The translations under genes were made by a program, and so were the position numbers. From Streptosporangium lutulentum (GTDB lineage Bacteria > Actinomycetota > Actinomycetes > Streptosporangiales > Streptosporangiaceae): 64,000 nt of DNA. The notes beneath the pieces are model-generated. The model saw nothing but the letters and a program-made list of their open reading frames with translations, made no database searches and was not told the DNA's origin. The DNA is taken from positions 3,782,001 through 3,846,000 of the forward strand of contig NZ_JAUSQU010000001.1 of NCBI RefSeq assembly GCF_030811455.1. The letters are read 5' to 3'. This document shows positions 9,403 through 18,256 of the stretch, in pieces (position 1 is the first letter of the stretch; each line of letters opens with the position of its first letter).

Positions 9403-10608
9403 ATGAGCCGAATGCCGACAATTCAGGAAGCACCGCAGCAAACCAGGCGCCGCCTGGCATGGCTCGACGCCCTGCGTGGCATCGCCGCTCTGGTGGTGGT
9501 CGTGGAGCACGCGCTCGAGCCGCTGCTCCCCGAGGCGCGGCAGCCGGTCAAGGCGGTCTTCGAGCCGGGCTGGTACGGGGTGATGGTGTTCTTCTTGGTC
9601 AGCGGCTACATCGTGCCCGCGTCGCTGGAGCGGCGAGGTAGCGTGCGGGCCTTCTGGATCTCTCGTTTCTTCCGGTTGTACCCGCTGTTCGGTGTATGCG
9701 TGGCGGGCATGGCTCTGCTGGTGGCGGTGGGCTGGGACGACCTGCACCTCTGGTGGGGTTCCCGGCCGGTTTCCCTGGCGCTGGGTCATCTGACGATGCT
9801 GCAGAACCTGCTGTACATGCCGAACCTGGTCAACGTGCTGTGGACGCTGTCGTATGAGATGGCCTTCTACCTGCTGCTGACCGTGATGTTCACCTTCGGC
9901 GTGAACCGGAGGAGCACCACGGCGGCGCTCGGCTTCGCCGCGGTGGCCGTGCTGGGCGCGGGCGCGCTGCCGGTCACGCTGTTGTCGGCCGGCGGGTCGG
10001 GCCGGATGCTGACGGTCACGCTGCTGGTGACCGCGCTGGTGGCGGTGGGCCTGGCCGCCGTGCTCAAGGGCTCAGGCGCGGTACGGCAGGCGGGCGCGAT
10101 CGTCATCGGGGTCACCGTGCTGGGGTTGTTGATGGTCAATCAGGGCTATCCCGGCCCTTGGCAGGGGCTGCTGATCCTGGCCACCATGTTCGCCGGCACG
10201 GCGCTGTATCGGGCTGAGCAGAGCGAGATCTCCTGGAGACAGGCCGGATGGGTGGTCCTGGTGCCGCTGGCCGGGATCTGGCTGGCGCGCGACGAGTTCG
10301 GCCTGCAGACGGCCATGGCCGCCGCCTGGATCACCTTCGCCGCCGGGATGGCGCTGCGGCATCGGAATGCGCCGCGAGCTCTGGCCTGGCTGGGGTTGGT
10401 CAGCTACTCGATCTACCTGCTTCACCCGCTGCTGCTGGAAAGCGTCCAGCGGTTCTGGCCCGAGCCGCTGTCCGCGCCGCTGGGTCTGCGACTGGTTGCT
10501 CTGGCGGGCGTAGTGGGGCTGCTGCTCGGACTCAGCGCGCTGACCTGGCGTTTCGTGGAGACTCCGGCACAACGGCTGGGCAAGCGCCTCGCGTCAGGCG
10601 ACAGATGA
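9403..10608 (+). CDS. Acyltransferase 3 (OafA/YrhL family) integral membrane protein
   Basis: About 401 aa from MSRMPTIQEAP (an alternative TTG lies 12 bp upstream; neither has a clear ribosome-binding site). The N terminus WLDALRGIAALVVVVEHAL contains the family motif, with the catalytic His at the end of the first helix. RFFRLYPLFGV carries the second conserved R-x10-like motif. About ten transmembrane helices follow, ending in TWRFVETPAQRLGKR, typical of this family. These enzymes O-acylate cell-surface glycans, lipids or antibiotics using acyl groups supplied from the cytoplasm. It is monocistronic, with a strong hairpin after the stop. Confidence 0.92.
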   Translation: MSRMPTIQEAPQQTRRRLAWLDALRGIAALVVVVEHALEPLLPEARQPVKAVFEPGWYGVMVFFLVSGYIVPASLERRGSVRAFWISRFFRLYPLFGVCVAGMALLVAVGWDDLHLWWGSRPVSLALGHLTMLQNLLYMPNLVNVLWTLSYEMAFYLLLTVMFTFGVNRRSTTAALGFAAVAVLGAGALPVTLLSAGGSGRMLTVTLLVTALVAVGLAAVLKGSGAVRQAGAIVIGVTVLGLLMVNQGYPGPWQGLLILATMFAGTALYRAEQSEISWRQAGWVVLVPLAGIWLARDEFGLQTAMAAAWITFAAGMALRHRNAPRALAWLGLVSYSIYLLHPLLLESVQRFWPEPLSAPLGLRLVALAGVVGLLLGLSALTWRFVETPAQRLGKRLASGDR

Positions 10609-10659
10609 GGCCGGTGCGGCCCGCTCCCGGCCATGGCCGCTCCTGAGCCGACCGGGTGA

Positions 10660-10689
10660 CCGGCGCGGCCAGGGGGACGGCCGCGCCGG
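10660..10689 (+). terminator. GC-rich hairpin terminator after the acyltransferase gene
   Basis: An 11-bp perfect stem (CCGGCGCGGCC / GGCCGCGCCGG) closes an 8-nt loop 50 bp after the acyltransferase stop. It has no U-tract, which is common for actinomycete terminators. It separates the acyltransferase from the nucleotidyltransferase pair. Confidence 0.6.
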
Positions 10690-10733
10690 AAACCCCGTGT
10701 CGCGAACGCGCACCGGCCTGGCAGTCTGTGCGG

Positions 10734-11384
10734 ATGCAAACACGGTGCCTCCCGCCTCACTCCATATTGTCGGTGGTGGTCGGTTCGCGGGCCTACGGCC
10801 TGGAGACCGAGGAGTCCGACGTCGACCGGCGCGGTGTCTTCGTGGCGCCGACCCGGTCGTTCTGGCGGCTGGCCAAGCCGCCCACCCACGTCGAGGGACC
10901 GCTGCCCGAGCAGTTCTCCTGGGAGGTCGAGCGCTTCTGCGGGCTCGCGCTGGAGGCCAACCCGACGATCCTGGAGTGCCTGTGGTCGCCGGTCGTCGAG
11001 CACACCACTCCGGCGGGCGAGGAACTGCTCTCCATCCGGCACGCCTTCCTGTCCGGTCGCGCCCACCGGACCTTCGTCGGATACGCCGACGCCCAGTTCC
11101 GCCGCCTGAATCCCGAGCGCCCCCGGTGGAAGCAGGCCATGCACATGATCCGGCTGCTGCTCAGCGGCCTGCACCTGGCCCGCCACGGCGAGCCCCTGGT
11201 CCGGGTGGACGCCCATCGCGACCGGCTGCTCGCCGTACGACGGGGAGAGCTTTCCTGGGACGAGGTCACCCGCTGGCGCTCCGAACTGGTCACGAGCTTC
11301 GACGACCCGGGCGCGCTGCCCGCCGAGCCCGACCGGCGGCGCGTGGAGGAATACCTGATCAACACGAGAGAGGCCGCCCTGTGA
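10734..11384 (+). CDS. RlaP/YcgL-type nucleotidyltransferase, first of a pair
   Basis: 216 aa from MQTRCLPPHSILSVVVG. The polymerase-beta-like active site is GSRAYGLETEESDVDRRGVF near residues 17-36: GS followed by D-x-D, the metal-binding pair. A long helical domain follows, with the conserved RPRWKQAMHMIRLLLSGLHLARHGEPL segment. This is the COG3541/PF10127 family, which includes RlaP, the RNA-ligase-associated polymerase linked with RNA repair. No RNA ligase is nearby here. The stop overlaps the start of a second family member as GTGA. Confidence 0.85.
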   Translation: MQTRCLPPHSILSVVVGSRAYGLETEESDVDRRGVFVAPTRSFWRLAKPPTHVEGPLPEQFSWEVERFCGLALEANPTILECLWSPVVEHTTPAGEELLSIRHAFLSGRAHRTFVGYADAQFRRLNPERPRWKQAMHMIRLLLSGLHLARHGEPLVRVDAHRDRLLAVRRGELSWDEVTRWRSELVTSFDDPGALPAEPDRRRVEEYLINTREAAL

Positions 11385-11938
11385 CCGTCACCCTGCCCGC
11401 CTGGCTGGCCGAGATCCCGGCCGAGCAGGAGCACCCGGCGGCCTTCGCCACGGTCAGCGGCGCGCACCTGTACGGCTTCCCCTCGTCCGACTCCGACGTC
11501 GACCTGCGCGGCGTGCACCTGCTGCCGCTCGAAGAGGTGATCGGCCTGAGCACGGGCGAGGAGACCCTCACCCGTTCCTGGGTACGGCACGGCGTCGAGG
11601 TGGACCTGGTCACCCACGACCTGGCCAAGTTCTGCCGCCTACTGCTACGCCGCAACGGTTACGTGCTGGAGCAACTGCTCTCCCCGCTGGTGGTGACCAC
11701 CTCCCCGGTCCACCAGGAGCTGATCGCCGCCAAACGTGTCGCCGAGCACGGCCTGTTGCCCGGTGACGCGCCGGACCGGGTACGGCTGGCGCACGACGTC
11801 GCCGGCCTCACCGCGGAGCTAGAGGGGGCCAGGGACGTCTCCCGGCTTCCCGAGACCACGACCTCGGCCTCGGTCCTCCACGATCTCGTCGTCCGCACCC
11901 GCCTGTCGGTCCGCGCCTCGCCGGAAGACTCCCGGTGA
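11381..11938 (+). CDS. RlaP/YcgL-type nucleotidyltransferase, second copy, apparently internally shortened
   Basis: 185 aa starting at GTG (VTVTLPAWLAE). The active-site motif SGAHLYGFPSSDSDVDLRGVH (residues ~26-46) with its D-x-D pair is intact, followed by EVDLVTHDLAKFCRLLLRRN and the C-terminal LHDLVVRTRLS. Between IAAKR (about 120) and VAEHGLLPG the usual helical core with the HHY...LLTGIHLMRTG-type segment is absent. The first copy keeps the corresponding LLLSGLHLARHG. The joint is in frame, so this may be a deletion derivative that still folds, or a dead copy. Activity is uncertain. Confidence 0.75.
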   Translation: MTVTLPAWLAEIPAEQEHPAAFATVSGAHLYGFPSSDSDVDLRGVHLLPLEEVIGLSTGEETLTRSWVRHGVEVDLVTHDLAKFCRLLLRRNGYVLEQLLSPLVVTTSPVHQELIAAKRVAEHGLLPGDAPDRVRLAHDVAGLTAELEGARDVSRLPETTTSASVLHDLVVRTRLSVRASPEDSR

Positions 11939-11981
11939 TCGGCCTCCTCCCCGCAGGGGAACTCCCATGGGTAAGGCACGA

Positions 11982-12179
11982 TCACCGTTCGGGTTTAGAG
12001 GCGGCGAGAATCGCGAGCAGGTTCAAGAGCGAGGCCACGAGCACCACGCCACCGAGGAGGTTCAGATAGCGGGCGAAAACAGCCGGCGACAGACCCCATC
12101 CCATCACCGCGACCAGTGCGCCCAGGACGGCGAGACTGCCGCACGTCCAGGCCCAGGCGCGGCGTTTGGCCGTATCCAT
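11982..12179 (-). CDS. Small two-helix membrane protein
   Basis: 65 aa (MDTAKRRAWAWTCG...) with two hydrophobic helices, at about residues 12-30 and 38-60, and charged ends. A strong GGGAGGAG ribosome-binding site precedes the ATG. I do not recognise the family. It is divergent from the DUF4132 gene across a gap holding a strong palindrome and convergent with the nucleotidyltransferases. Confidence 0.65.
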   Translation of the reverse strand: MDTAKRRAWAWTCGSLAVLGALVAVMGWGLSPAVFARYLNLLGGVVLVASLLNLLAILAASKPER

Positions 12180-12210
12180 GGGCTCCTCCCAGGCGTCGGA
12201 TCGAGCGTAT

Positions 12211-12241
12211 GACGCCCCCGTCCCACAGGGAAGGGGGCGTC
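12211..12241. promoter_or_regulatory. Strong palindrome in a divergent promoter region
   Basis: A nested inverted repeat: outer arms GACGCCCCC / GGGGGCGTC (9 bp) and inner TCCC-ACA-GGGA. It lies between two divergent genes, 32 bp from one start and 88 bp from the other. It is therefore upstream of both rather than a terminator. A shared operator or leader hairpin is likely. Confidence 0.45.
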
Positions 12242-12328
12242 GGCCTTCGCCTGGATGAGCGCTTCCTCCGGTGTTTTGTCGGAGCCGGCTGATAGTCGTA
12301 GGGCACCCCCTACCGCTGGAGATCACCG

Positions 12329-14959
12329 ATGACTCAGGACACTTTCCGGGACAAGACTGCCGGCGGCAGGCCACCGGAGGGGTCCACACCACCGGACCTG
12401 TCCGAGCGGATCGACCCCGCCGCCGATCCGGTGCCCCCGCTCGCCGGGCTCGCCCCAGCCGCGAAGAGCGGCTTGGGTCTCCTCGACGAGCTCTCCCCCG
12501 AGCAGCTCGGCTGGCTCAGTGACGACATCGACCAGACCCGCGTGGACGTGTTCGCCCGGCTCGACGAGCTCTACGTGCCAGAGCGGCAATGGCACGTGCA
12601 GCCCTTCACCGAGAAGGTCGTCTCCGTGCTCGGGCCCGATATCGGCGACGCGCAGTGGCGCGCGATGGGAGTGTGGGCGCAGCTGCGGACGAACCTGTCC
12701 CACACCCGCGAGCGTGACCACCTTCGCGATCCGGTATCGCTGGCCCTGCGCGTCGCCGAGCGGAAACTCGCCTGGACCGGTGACGAGATCGAGCTGCTCT
12801 GGCAGGCCTCGGTCGAGCCGATCCTGTTCGACCGCGACCCCGGGTCCCCGCTGGTCCTCCCGCTGGCCGTCACCAGAAAGCTCTCCCACGAGGCACAGCG
12901 CCGCCATCTCCCCCTGATGCGCCAGGTCCAGGAGCTCCTGAACAGGTGCCGTGGATGGTTCAACTCGCAGGACAAACTCAACCTGGACGTCCTCCTCGCC
13001 GAGCACTCAGAGGACGACCCCATAAAGGCCGCCACCTGCCTGGTCGGCAAGGGCGACGGCTTCGCCACTCTGATGACCGCCGAGTACGGCGTGCGCCTCG
13101 GCGGCCCGCAGACACTCCCCTTGCTGCATCACTGGATCACCGCCACCCCCGCCCGCCCCAGTGCCACCTGGCTCCGGCGGGCCGCCACCCTTCTCACTCC
13201 GGACGCCGCCGCGCTCATCCGGGAGATGTTGGGCCGGCTGCCCGCCTATCGGGAGACGACGACCCTGCATCGGTACGGCGACTACGAGCGGACCGTGACG
13301 ACATATCTGCACCCGCGCACCGCCACCCCGCTGCGCGGCATGGTGTGGACGTGCGAGCTGATCGACGAGCCGTGGGTGGTCCCGCTGCTGGGTGAGATCG
13401 CCCTGGCGGCGGGCACCGGAATCGGCGGGTCGGGGCCCAATCCGCGCAGCGAGATGCTCGCCAACGCCGCCCTGGGCGTGCTGGCCAAACGCGGCGGCCT
13501 GGAGGTGGTGGCTCCGCTTGCCCGGCTCCAGACCAAGGTCAGGCGAAGGTCGATCCTGGCGAAGGTCGCACAGATACTGGACGCGGTGGCCGCGCAGGCC
13601 GGTCTGAACCGCGAGCAACTGCTCGACCGGACCGTGCCGACGTTCGGGCTCGGCCCCGACGGAGTCCGGGAGGAGAAAGCCGGCGAGCACGTCCTTCGTC
13701 TGGCGTTGACCGAGACGGGCACCCCGACGCTGACCTTTCTCAACCCGGCGGGGAAGGCCGTCAAGTCCGCGCCGAAAGCGGTCAGAGAGAGTCATGGCGC
13801 GCTGGTCGCCGAGTTCAGGGGCACTCTCGCGGAGATGCGCAAGACCCTGCCCGCCGAACGACTCCGCGTCGAGCGGGCACTCGCAGAAGACCGGCTCTGG
13901 CGCTGGAACCAGGTCGAGGAGTTCTTCCTCGACCACCCCGTCACCGGCGTCCACGGCAGGCGGCTGATCTGGAAGATCCTGCAGGGCCCCGCCGGGATCC
14001 CGGTCAGGACCGCCGAGGGCTGGGAGCTCACCGATCCGCTCGGCCGCCGGATCCAGCCCCGGGCCGAAACCCCGATGCAGCTCTGGCATCCCATCGAGGC
14101 GGCCGTCGAGGAGGTCCGGAGCTGGCGCGACCACCTTCTGGAGATCGGGCTGCGGCAGCCGTTCAAGCAGGCCTTTCGCGAGGTCTATCTGCTCACCCCG
14201 GCCGAGGAGCAGACAGGGACGTTCTCCAACCGCTTCGCGGGCCATGTGCTGCGGTACGGCCAGGCCAAGGCTCTGCTGTCCGAGCGCGGCTGGACCGGGC
14301 TCTCACTCGGCCACTGGGACGCGGCGGGCGGCTCGGAGCAGGGCGAGGCCGTCAAGGAGGTCCCCGGCTGGCGGGCGCGCTGGAACATGCACCTGCCGTG
14401 GGGCTCCTGGGAGACCGACGGTTACGGCACTCCGGCCTCGTCCTGTGTCAGCGAACCGATCCGGTTCGACCGCACCGGCGTGGAACCGCGGGAGTCCGTC
14501 CCTCTCACCGAGGTGCCGCCGCTGGTCCTGTCAGAGATCATGCGGGACGCCGACCTCGCCGTCGGCGTCTCCTCCGTCGGTCTCGATCCCCAGGGACAGG
14601 GCGACTACTGGCAGTCCTACAACTTCGGTGACCTCACCGAGAGCGCCGAGGTCCGCCGCGACGCCCTGACCCGGCTGCTCCCCCGCCTGCGCATCTCCGA
14701 CCGGGTCGAGCTCACCGAGCGTTTCCTGAGGGTCCGCGGAGACCTCCGCACCTACAGGATCCACCTGGGATCGGGCAACATCCTGATGGAGCCCAACGAC
14801 GCCTACCTGTGCATCGTCCCCCGGGGCTCGTTCGACCAGGTCTTCCTGCCGTTCGAGGAAGACGGCGGCATGCTCGCGGTCATCATGTCCAAGGCGTTCC
14901 TGCTCGCCGACGACACCGCCATCACCGACCCGTCCATCACCCACCAGATCAAGGGCTGA
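12329..14959 (+). CDS. DUF4132 domain protein
   Basis: An 876-aa soluble protein with GGAG 6 nt before ATG. The N-terminal half consists of helical, HEAT-like repeats (EMLANAALGVLAKRGGLEVVAPL). The C-terminal half carries the DUF4132 signature region beginning near residue 450 (LTFLNPAGKAVKSAP) and running through RALAEDRLWRWNQVEEFFLDHP to LEIGLRQPFKQAFREVYLLT near 620. The function of the family is unknown; in Escherichia coli YehI and relatives belong to it. It is monocistronic, followed by a hairpin terminator. Confidence 0.88.
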   Translation: MTQDTFRDKTAGGRPPEGSTPPDLSERIDPAADPVPPLAGLAPAAKSGLGLLDELSPEQLGWLSDDIDQTRVDVFARLDELYVPERQWHVQPFTEKVVSVLGPDIGDAQWRAMGVWAQLRTNLSHTRERDHLRDPVSLALRVAERKLAWTGDEIELLWQASVEPILFDRDPGSPLVLPLAVTRKLSHEAQRRHLPLMRQVQELLNRCRGWFNSQDKLNLDVLLAEHSEDDPIKAATCLVGKGDGFATLMTAEYGVRLGGPQTLPLLHHWITATPARPSATWLRRAATLLTPDAAALIREMLGRLPAYRETTTLHRYGDYERTVTTYLHPRTATPLRGMVWTCELIDEPWVVPLLGEIALAAGTGIGGSGPNPRSEMLANAALGVLAKRGGLEVVAPLARLQTKVRRRSILAKVAQILDAVAAQAGLNREQLLDRTVPTFGLGPDGVREEKAGEHVLRLALTETGTPTLTFLNPAGKAVKSAPKAVRESHGALVAEFRGTLAEMRKTLPAERLRVERALAEDRLWRWNQVEEFFLDHPVTGVHGRRLIWKILQGPAGIPVRTAEGWELTDPLGRRIQPRAETPMQLWHPIEAAVEEVRSWRDHLLEIGLRQPFKQAFREVYLLTPAEEQTGTFSNRFAGHVLRYGQAKALLSERGWTGLSLGHWDAAGGSEQGEAVKEVPGWRARWNMHLPWGSWETDGYGTPASSCVSEPIRFDRTGVEPRESVPLTEVPPLVLSEIMRDADLAVGVSSVGLDPQGQGDYWQSYNFGDLTESAEVRRDALTRLLPRLRISDRVELTERFLRVRGDLRTYRIHLGSGNILMEPNDAYLCIVPRGSFDQVFLPFEEDGGMLAVIMSKAFLLADDTAITDPSITHQIKG

Positions 14960-15098
14960 CCCGATCCCGAACCGCGTCGCCCGCTCAGGTGTCCGAGGCC
15001 ACGCACGACAGTCGCCGGTCACAGCCGGCTTCGCCCGTGCCTCTCGACGCGGCCCGGGCGCGCGACGCGGGCTCGGCGCCACCTTGTCGTCCGTACCC

Positions 15099-15120
15099 AC
15101 CGGCCGGAGTCCCGGCCGGT
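15099..15120. terminator. Bidirectional hairpin terminator
   Basis: A perfect 9-bp stem ACCGGCCGG / CCGGCCGGT with an AGTC loop, placed between the stops of two convergent genes (DUF4132 and the MBL hydrolase). It has no T-run on either side. Confidence 0.65.
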
Positions 15121-15127
15121 CCGGCGC

Positions 15128-16264
15128 CTATCGCGATCGGCCGGTCTCCCCGCCGTGGAGCAGCTCCCACCAGCTGTCCACCAGGGGCGCGTCGCCGGTG
15201 TCGATGCGATCGCCAGGGCGGGGGATCGCCAGGCGGACGTCGCGGGCCTTGGCCTCGCGCCACAGGCGGTCGACGGGTTCGGCCCACGGGTGCATGGCGA
15301 GCGCGAAGGTCGCCCAGTGGACCGGGAGGAGCAGCTCGCCGCCCAGGTCGAGGTGGGCGTTGACCGCCTCCTCCGGGTTCATGTGGATGTCGGGCCAGGC
15401 GGGGCTGTACGCGCCGATCGGCATGAGGGTGAGATCGAAGGGGCCGTGCGCGGCGCCGATTCCGGCGTAGCCGTCGAAATATCCGGAGTCGCCCGCGTAG
15501 AAGACCCGCTTGTCCTTGCCCGCGATCACCCAGGAGCCCCACAGGGTCGTGTTACGGGTGAAGGTGCGTCCCGAGAAGTGCCTGGCGGCGGTGGCGACGA
15601 ACCGCAGGCCGGCGACGCTCGCCTCCTCGTCCCAGTCGAGCTCGATGATCCGTGAGGCGGGCACGCCCCAGCGCTCCAGGTGGGCGCCGATCCCCAGCGG
15701 CACCAGGAACGGCGCCGCCTGCATGGCGGTGAGCGCGCGAACCGTCGCGCGGTCGAGATGGTCGTAGTGGTCGTGCGAGATCACGATCGCGTCGAGCGAG
15801 GGAAGGCCGCTCAGCGGCACCGGCAGCGGATGCAGGCGTCGCGGACCGGCCAGCTGCGTCGGCGAGGCCCGACGGCTCCACACCGGGTCGATGAGCACGC
15901 GGCGGCCCTCGATCTCCACCAGCGTGGTGGCGTGGCCGTACCAGACGACGCTCAACCCCGTCGCGGACGGCGCGACGGCCGGAGAGGTCACCAGGGGAAC
16001 CGGCACGGACGGGCGGCGCTCCTCCGCGTTGAGGATCATGTTCAGCAGGACGGCCGGCGCGCTCTCCATCGACGGCGCGACGGCTCCGGGCAGGGAATTG
16101 CGGAAGACGCCGTCATGAAACTGCGGCGAGCGGCGCATCCGCTCCAGCCGCTCTCCCTCGGCCCGGCCGCCCAGCTCCGCCGGAATGTTCCTCAGCGCCC
16201 ATCCCGCGGCGGCCAGCGCCAGCCCGCCCACGAGGACACGTCCGATCGATCTGCCTGCCGCCAT
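15128..16264 (-). CDS. Membrane-anchored metallo-beta-lactamase-fold hydrolase (UlaG/NAPE-PLD-like)
   Basis: 378 aa. Residues ~8-28 (IGRVLVGGLALAAAGWALRN) form a probable N-terminal anchor. The MBL core begins at VVWYGHATTLVEIEGRRVLIDPVW (about 108), followed by the zinc motif HDHYDHLD (near 166), ARHFSGRTFTRN (near 232), YAGDSGYFDG (near 260) and the distal His in LLPVHWATFALAMH (near 310). This arrangement matches lactonase/N-acyl-phosphatidylethanolamine phospholipase-like enzymes. The substrate is unknown, but a lipid or lactone is most likely. It is a single gene. Confidence 0.88.
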   Translation of the reverse strand: MAAGRSIGRVLVGGLALAAAGWALRNIPAELGGRAEGERLERMRRSPQFHDGVFRNSLPGAVAPSMESAPAVLLNMILNAEERRPSVPVPLVTSPAVAPSATGLSVVWYGHATTLVEIEGRRVLIDPVWSRRASPTQLAGPRRLHPLPVPLSGLPSLDAIVISHDHYDHLDRATVRALTAMQAAPFLVPLGIGAHLERWGVPASRIIELDWDEEASVAGLRFVATAARHFSGRTFTRNTTLWGSWVIAGKDKRVFYAGDSGYFDGYAGIGAAHGPFDLTLMPIGAYSPAWPDIHMNPEEAVNAHLDLGGELLLPVHWATFALAMHPWAEPVDRLWREAKARDVRLAIPRPGDRIDTGDAPLVDSWWELLHGGETGRSR

Positions 16265-16823
16265 CGGCCCACGCTCCTGAAGTCGCCCGCTCAGGCAAAC
16301 GATCCCTGCTCCGGAGGTGTTCCCGTTTCGCTGTGGGCGAGATGCCCGCTGACGTGCCGGGCGACGCCGATCCGGGACGCGACCTTCGCGGTCTCAGGAT
16401 GTGGGAGCTCGATCGATGTGGGGGCTCGATGCCGGAGGTGTCCGGCGGTGCCGTGACGACCCGGCTCCACCCGTGGATCACCGGCGGAAAGCGCCCCCGG
16501 ACATCCGGCTGTTTCGCGGGAGACGACGGGCGCCGAATCGTCGTCGGATACGAACAGCGGAATCCTCCTCAATATTGGGCACATATCCGAAGGTGTCTCG
16601 GAAATCCAAAAAGATTGAGAAAGCCGTTCTTGGCGCTTTACGGACCTGCTCAGAAGCCATCGGGAGTGTTCGGTGACAGCTTCCTTACCGGCATTCCATG
16701 TCGGACCACCCGGCCAAGGCGAACACTTGGTGATACGGGCGATCGGCCTTGACGTAGCCGACGCCCGCCGAGATCACCCGAAACACGAGTCGTACCGCCA
16801 TCCACGAAAAGCAGGGAGTGCCG
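16265..16823. other. Intergenic region without a convincing gene
   Basis: Almost 560 bp between the MBL gene (leftward) and the HTH-PNPOx gene (rightward). Short open frames on both strands have no SD sequence and no recognisable composition. A moderately AT-rich segment around 16,560-16,620 (Poly-A-like aaatccaaaaagattgag) is the likely promoter area. Nothing else stands out. Confidence 0.5.
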
Positions 16824-17480
16824 ATGTCCGAGACAACACCCGAGTCCGGTGACCTCGGCCCGCGTGTCGCCTTCCACCGCGAACGGCTCGGCCTGACGCG
16901 TGAGGAACTCGACAAACGCACGGGCATCCCCCCGGGGTCGGTCGACTACATCGAGGAGAATCCCGTCGGCGTGACCGAAGGCGCCCTGTCCCATCTCGCC
17001 GACGCCTTGGAGACCACGCGCGGAGACCTCATCGCCGGTGACGTGCCCCAGCCTCCCGGCCACGACAGGCCCGCCTCGCAAGAGCTCGACCCGGCCGAGT
17101 GCATGCACCTCATCGCTCCCGGCGGGACCGGCAGGATCGCCTTCGCCGACGTGCCCGGACCGACCGTGCTCCCGGTCGACTACATGGTGCACGACGGGGC
17201 GGTCGTCTTCCGCACCCAGGCCGGCGGCCCGATGGACCAGGACCTGCGTGACGGTCTCCAGGACGCCGACATCACGATCGGTTTCGAGGTGGACCAGATC
17301 GACGAGGCCGAGCAGGAAGGATGGAGCGTGCTCATCCAGGGTCCCGTCCACCCCGTCACCGAAGAGGAACTGCCTGCGGTGACGGGGCCGGGTGTGGACT
17401 TCCGAGCGGGTGACGAGCGCGAGCTCTACGTCAGGATCGCCGCGCAACGAATCACCGGCCACCGCATCATCGGCTCCTGA
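16824..17480 (+). CDS. HTH (XRE) plus pyridoxamine 5'-phosphate oxidase-like fusion protein
   Basis: 218 aa from MSETTPESG, with GGGAG 5 nt upstream. The N-terminal XRE domain (about residues 12-70) includes RVAFHRERLGLTREELDKRT and EGALSHLADALE. Residues ~85-215 form a split-barrel flavin/PNPOx-like domain (IAPGGTGRIAFADVPGPTVLPVDYMVHDGAVVFRT). Fusions of this type are common in actinomycetes, where the barrel may bind flavin, heme or F420 as a sensor for the DNA-binding part. The regulated genes are not evident. Confidence 0.85.
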   Translation: MSETTPESGDLGPRVAFHRERLGLTREELDKRTGIPPGSVDYIEENPVGVTEGALSHLADALETTRGDLIAGDVPQPPGHDRPASQELDPAECMHLIAPGGTGRIAFADVPGPTVLPVDYMVHDGAVVFRTQAGGPMDQDLRDGLQDADITIGFEVDQIDEAEQEGWSVLIQGPVHPVTEEELPAVTGPGVDFRAGDERELYVRIAAQRITGHRIIGS

Positions 17481-17538
17481 CGCGACCGTCCGCCGCCGAG
17501 GGGGCGACCCGGATCCGCCGCGACGGCGGGAAGGGGCC

Positions 17539-17644
17539 CCCGGGTGGCCGGGCGGCTTCACGAGGGCGAGCCCGGCCCGGGTGGCCGGACTCGCTCACGA
17601 GAGGCGGCGCCTGGGCCACCCGGTAGGGAGCGGCCCGGGTGGCC
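17539..17644. repeat. Interspersed 11-mer repeats with one inverted copy
   Basis: CCCGGGTGGCC occurs at 17539-17549, 17576-17586 and 17634-17644, and its near-complement (ggccacccgg) at 17614-17623. The inverted copy can pair with either neighbour to form stable stems. The cluster lies downstream of the HTH-PNPOx stop and before the end of the convergent small gene. It may act as a REP-like terminator or mRNA stabiliser. Confidence 0.5.
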
Positions 17645-17752
17645 AACCGCTCACGGCGTACCGCGACGGCCGGGGAGCGCACGGCGGCGCCGGCTGGAAG
17701 CGTCCCTCCGGTGGTCCGGTTCGCGGGATCGGCGTGAACGCCGCCGGCGCCG

Positions 17753-18049
17753 TCAGGCGAGGTGCCTTTCGATGGTGGCGACCTTGGCGTCCAGCCTGCC
17801 CTCCTGCCCGCCCCGGATGTCGGCCTTGAGAACGAGGCTGACCCGCCCGCAGCGGGCCTCGACCGCCGCGACCGCGTCCTTGACCACGGCCATGACCTCG
17901 TCCCACTCCCCCTCGACCGTGGTGAACATGGCGTCGGTCCGGTTCGGCAGGCCCGACGCGCGGACCACCCGCACGGCCTCGGCGACGAGTTCGCCGACGT
18001 CCTCCCCCGCGCCGATCGGAGTCACGCTGAACGCTACGAGAACTGACAT
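17753..18049 (-). CDS. MTH1187-family thiamine-binding protein
   Basis: 98 aa from [13 protein letters not shown]. The family pattern is plain: [22 protein letters not shown], then [24 protein letters not shown] and a C-terminal strand with [13 protein letters not shown]. Members are small ferredoxin-fold proteins that bind thiamine or its pyrimidine part and form tetramers. An in-frame upstream ATG at 18079 would add ten unlikely residues. It appears to be monocistronic, divergent from endonuclease V. Confidence 0.88.
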   Translation of the reverse strand: MSVLVAFSVTPIGAGEDVGELVAEAVRVVRASGLPNRTDAMFTTVEGEWDEVMAVVKDAVAAVEARCGRVSLVLKADIRGGQEGRLDAKVATIERHLA

Positions 18050-18256
18050 GGACGGCCCTTTCCCCGAAGATCTGTCCACGCACCCTAAGTTCTCTTCAAA
18101 TCAACAGGCAAGCAGGGCGAGGTGAGCCGGAACCCGCGCGAACCGACCCGCGCGCCGAACTCACGCCCCTTCCTCCACGGCTTCACCGGCCATGGCAAAA
18201 ACAGCCGGACATTCCTGCGATATAACGCCGTGACCCAAAATGGCGATCATAGAGAC

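Noticed and set aside
16291-16584. 97-aa minus-strand open frame upstream of the MBL hydrolase
   Set aside because: No ribosome-binding site, no motif, and low-information composition; left as intergenic.
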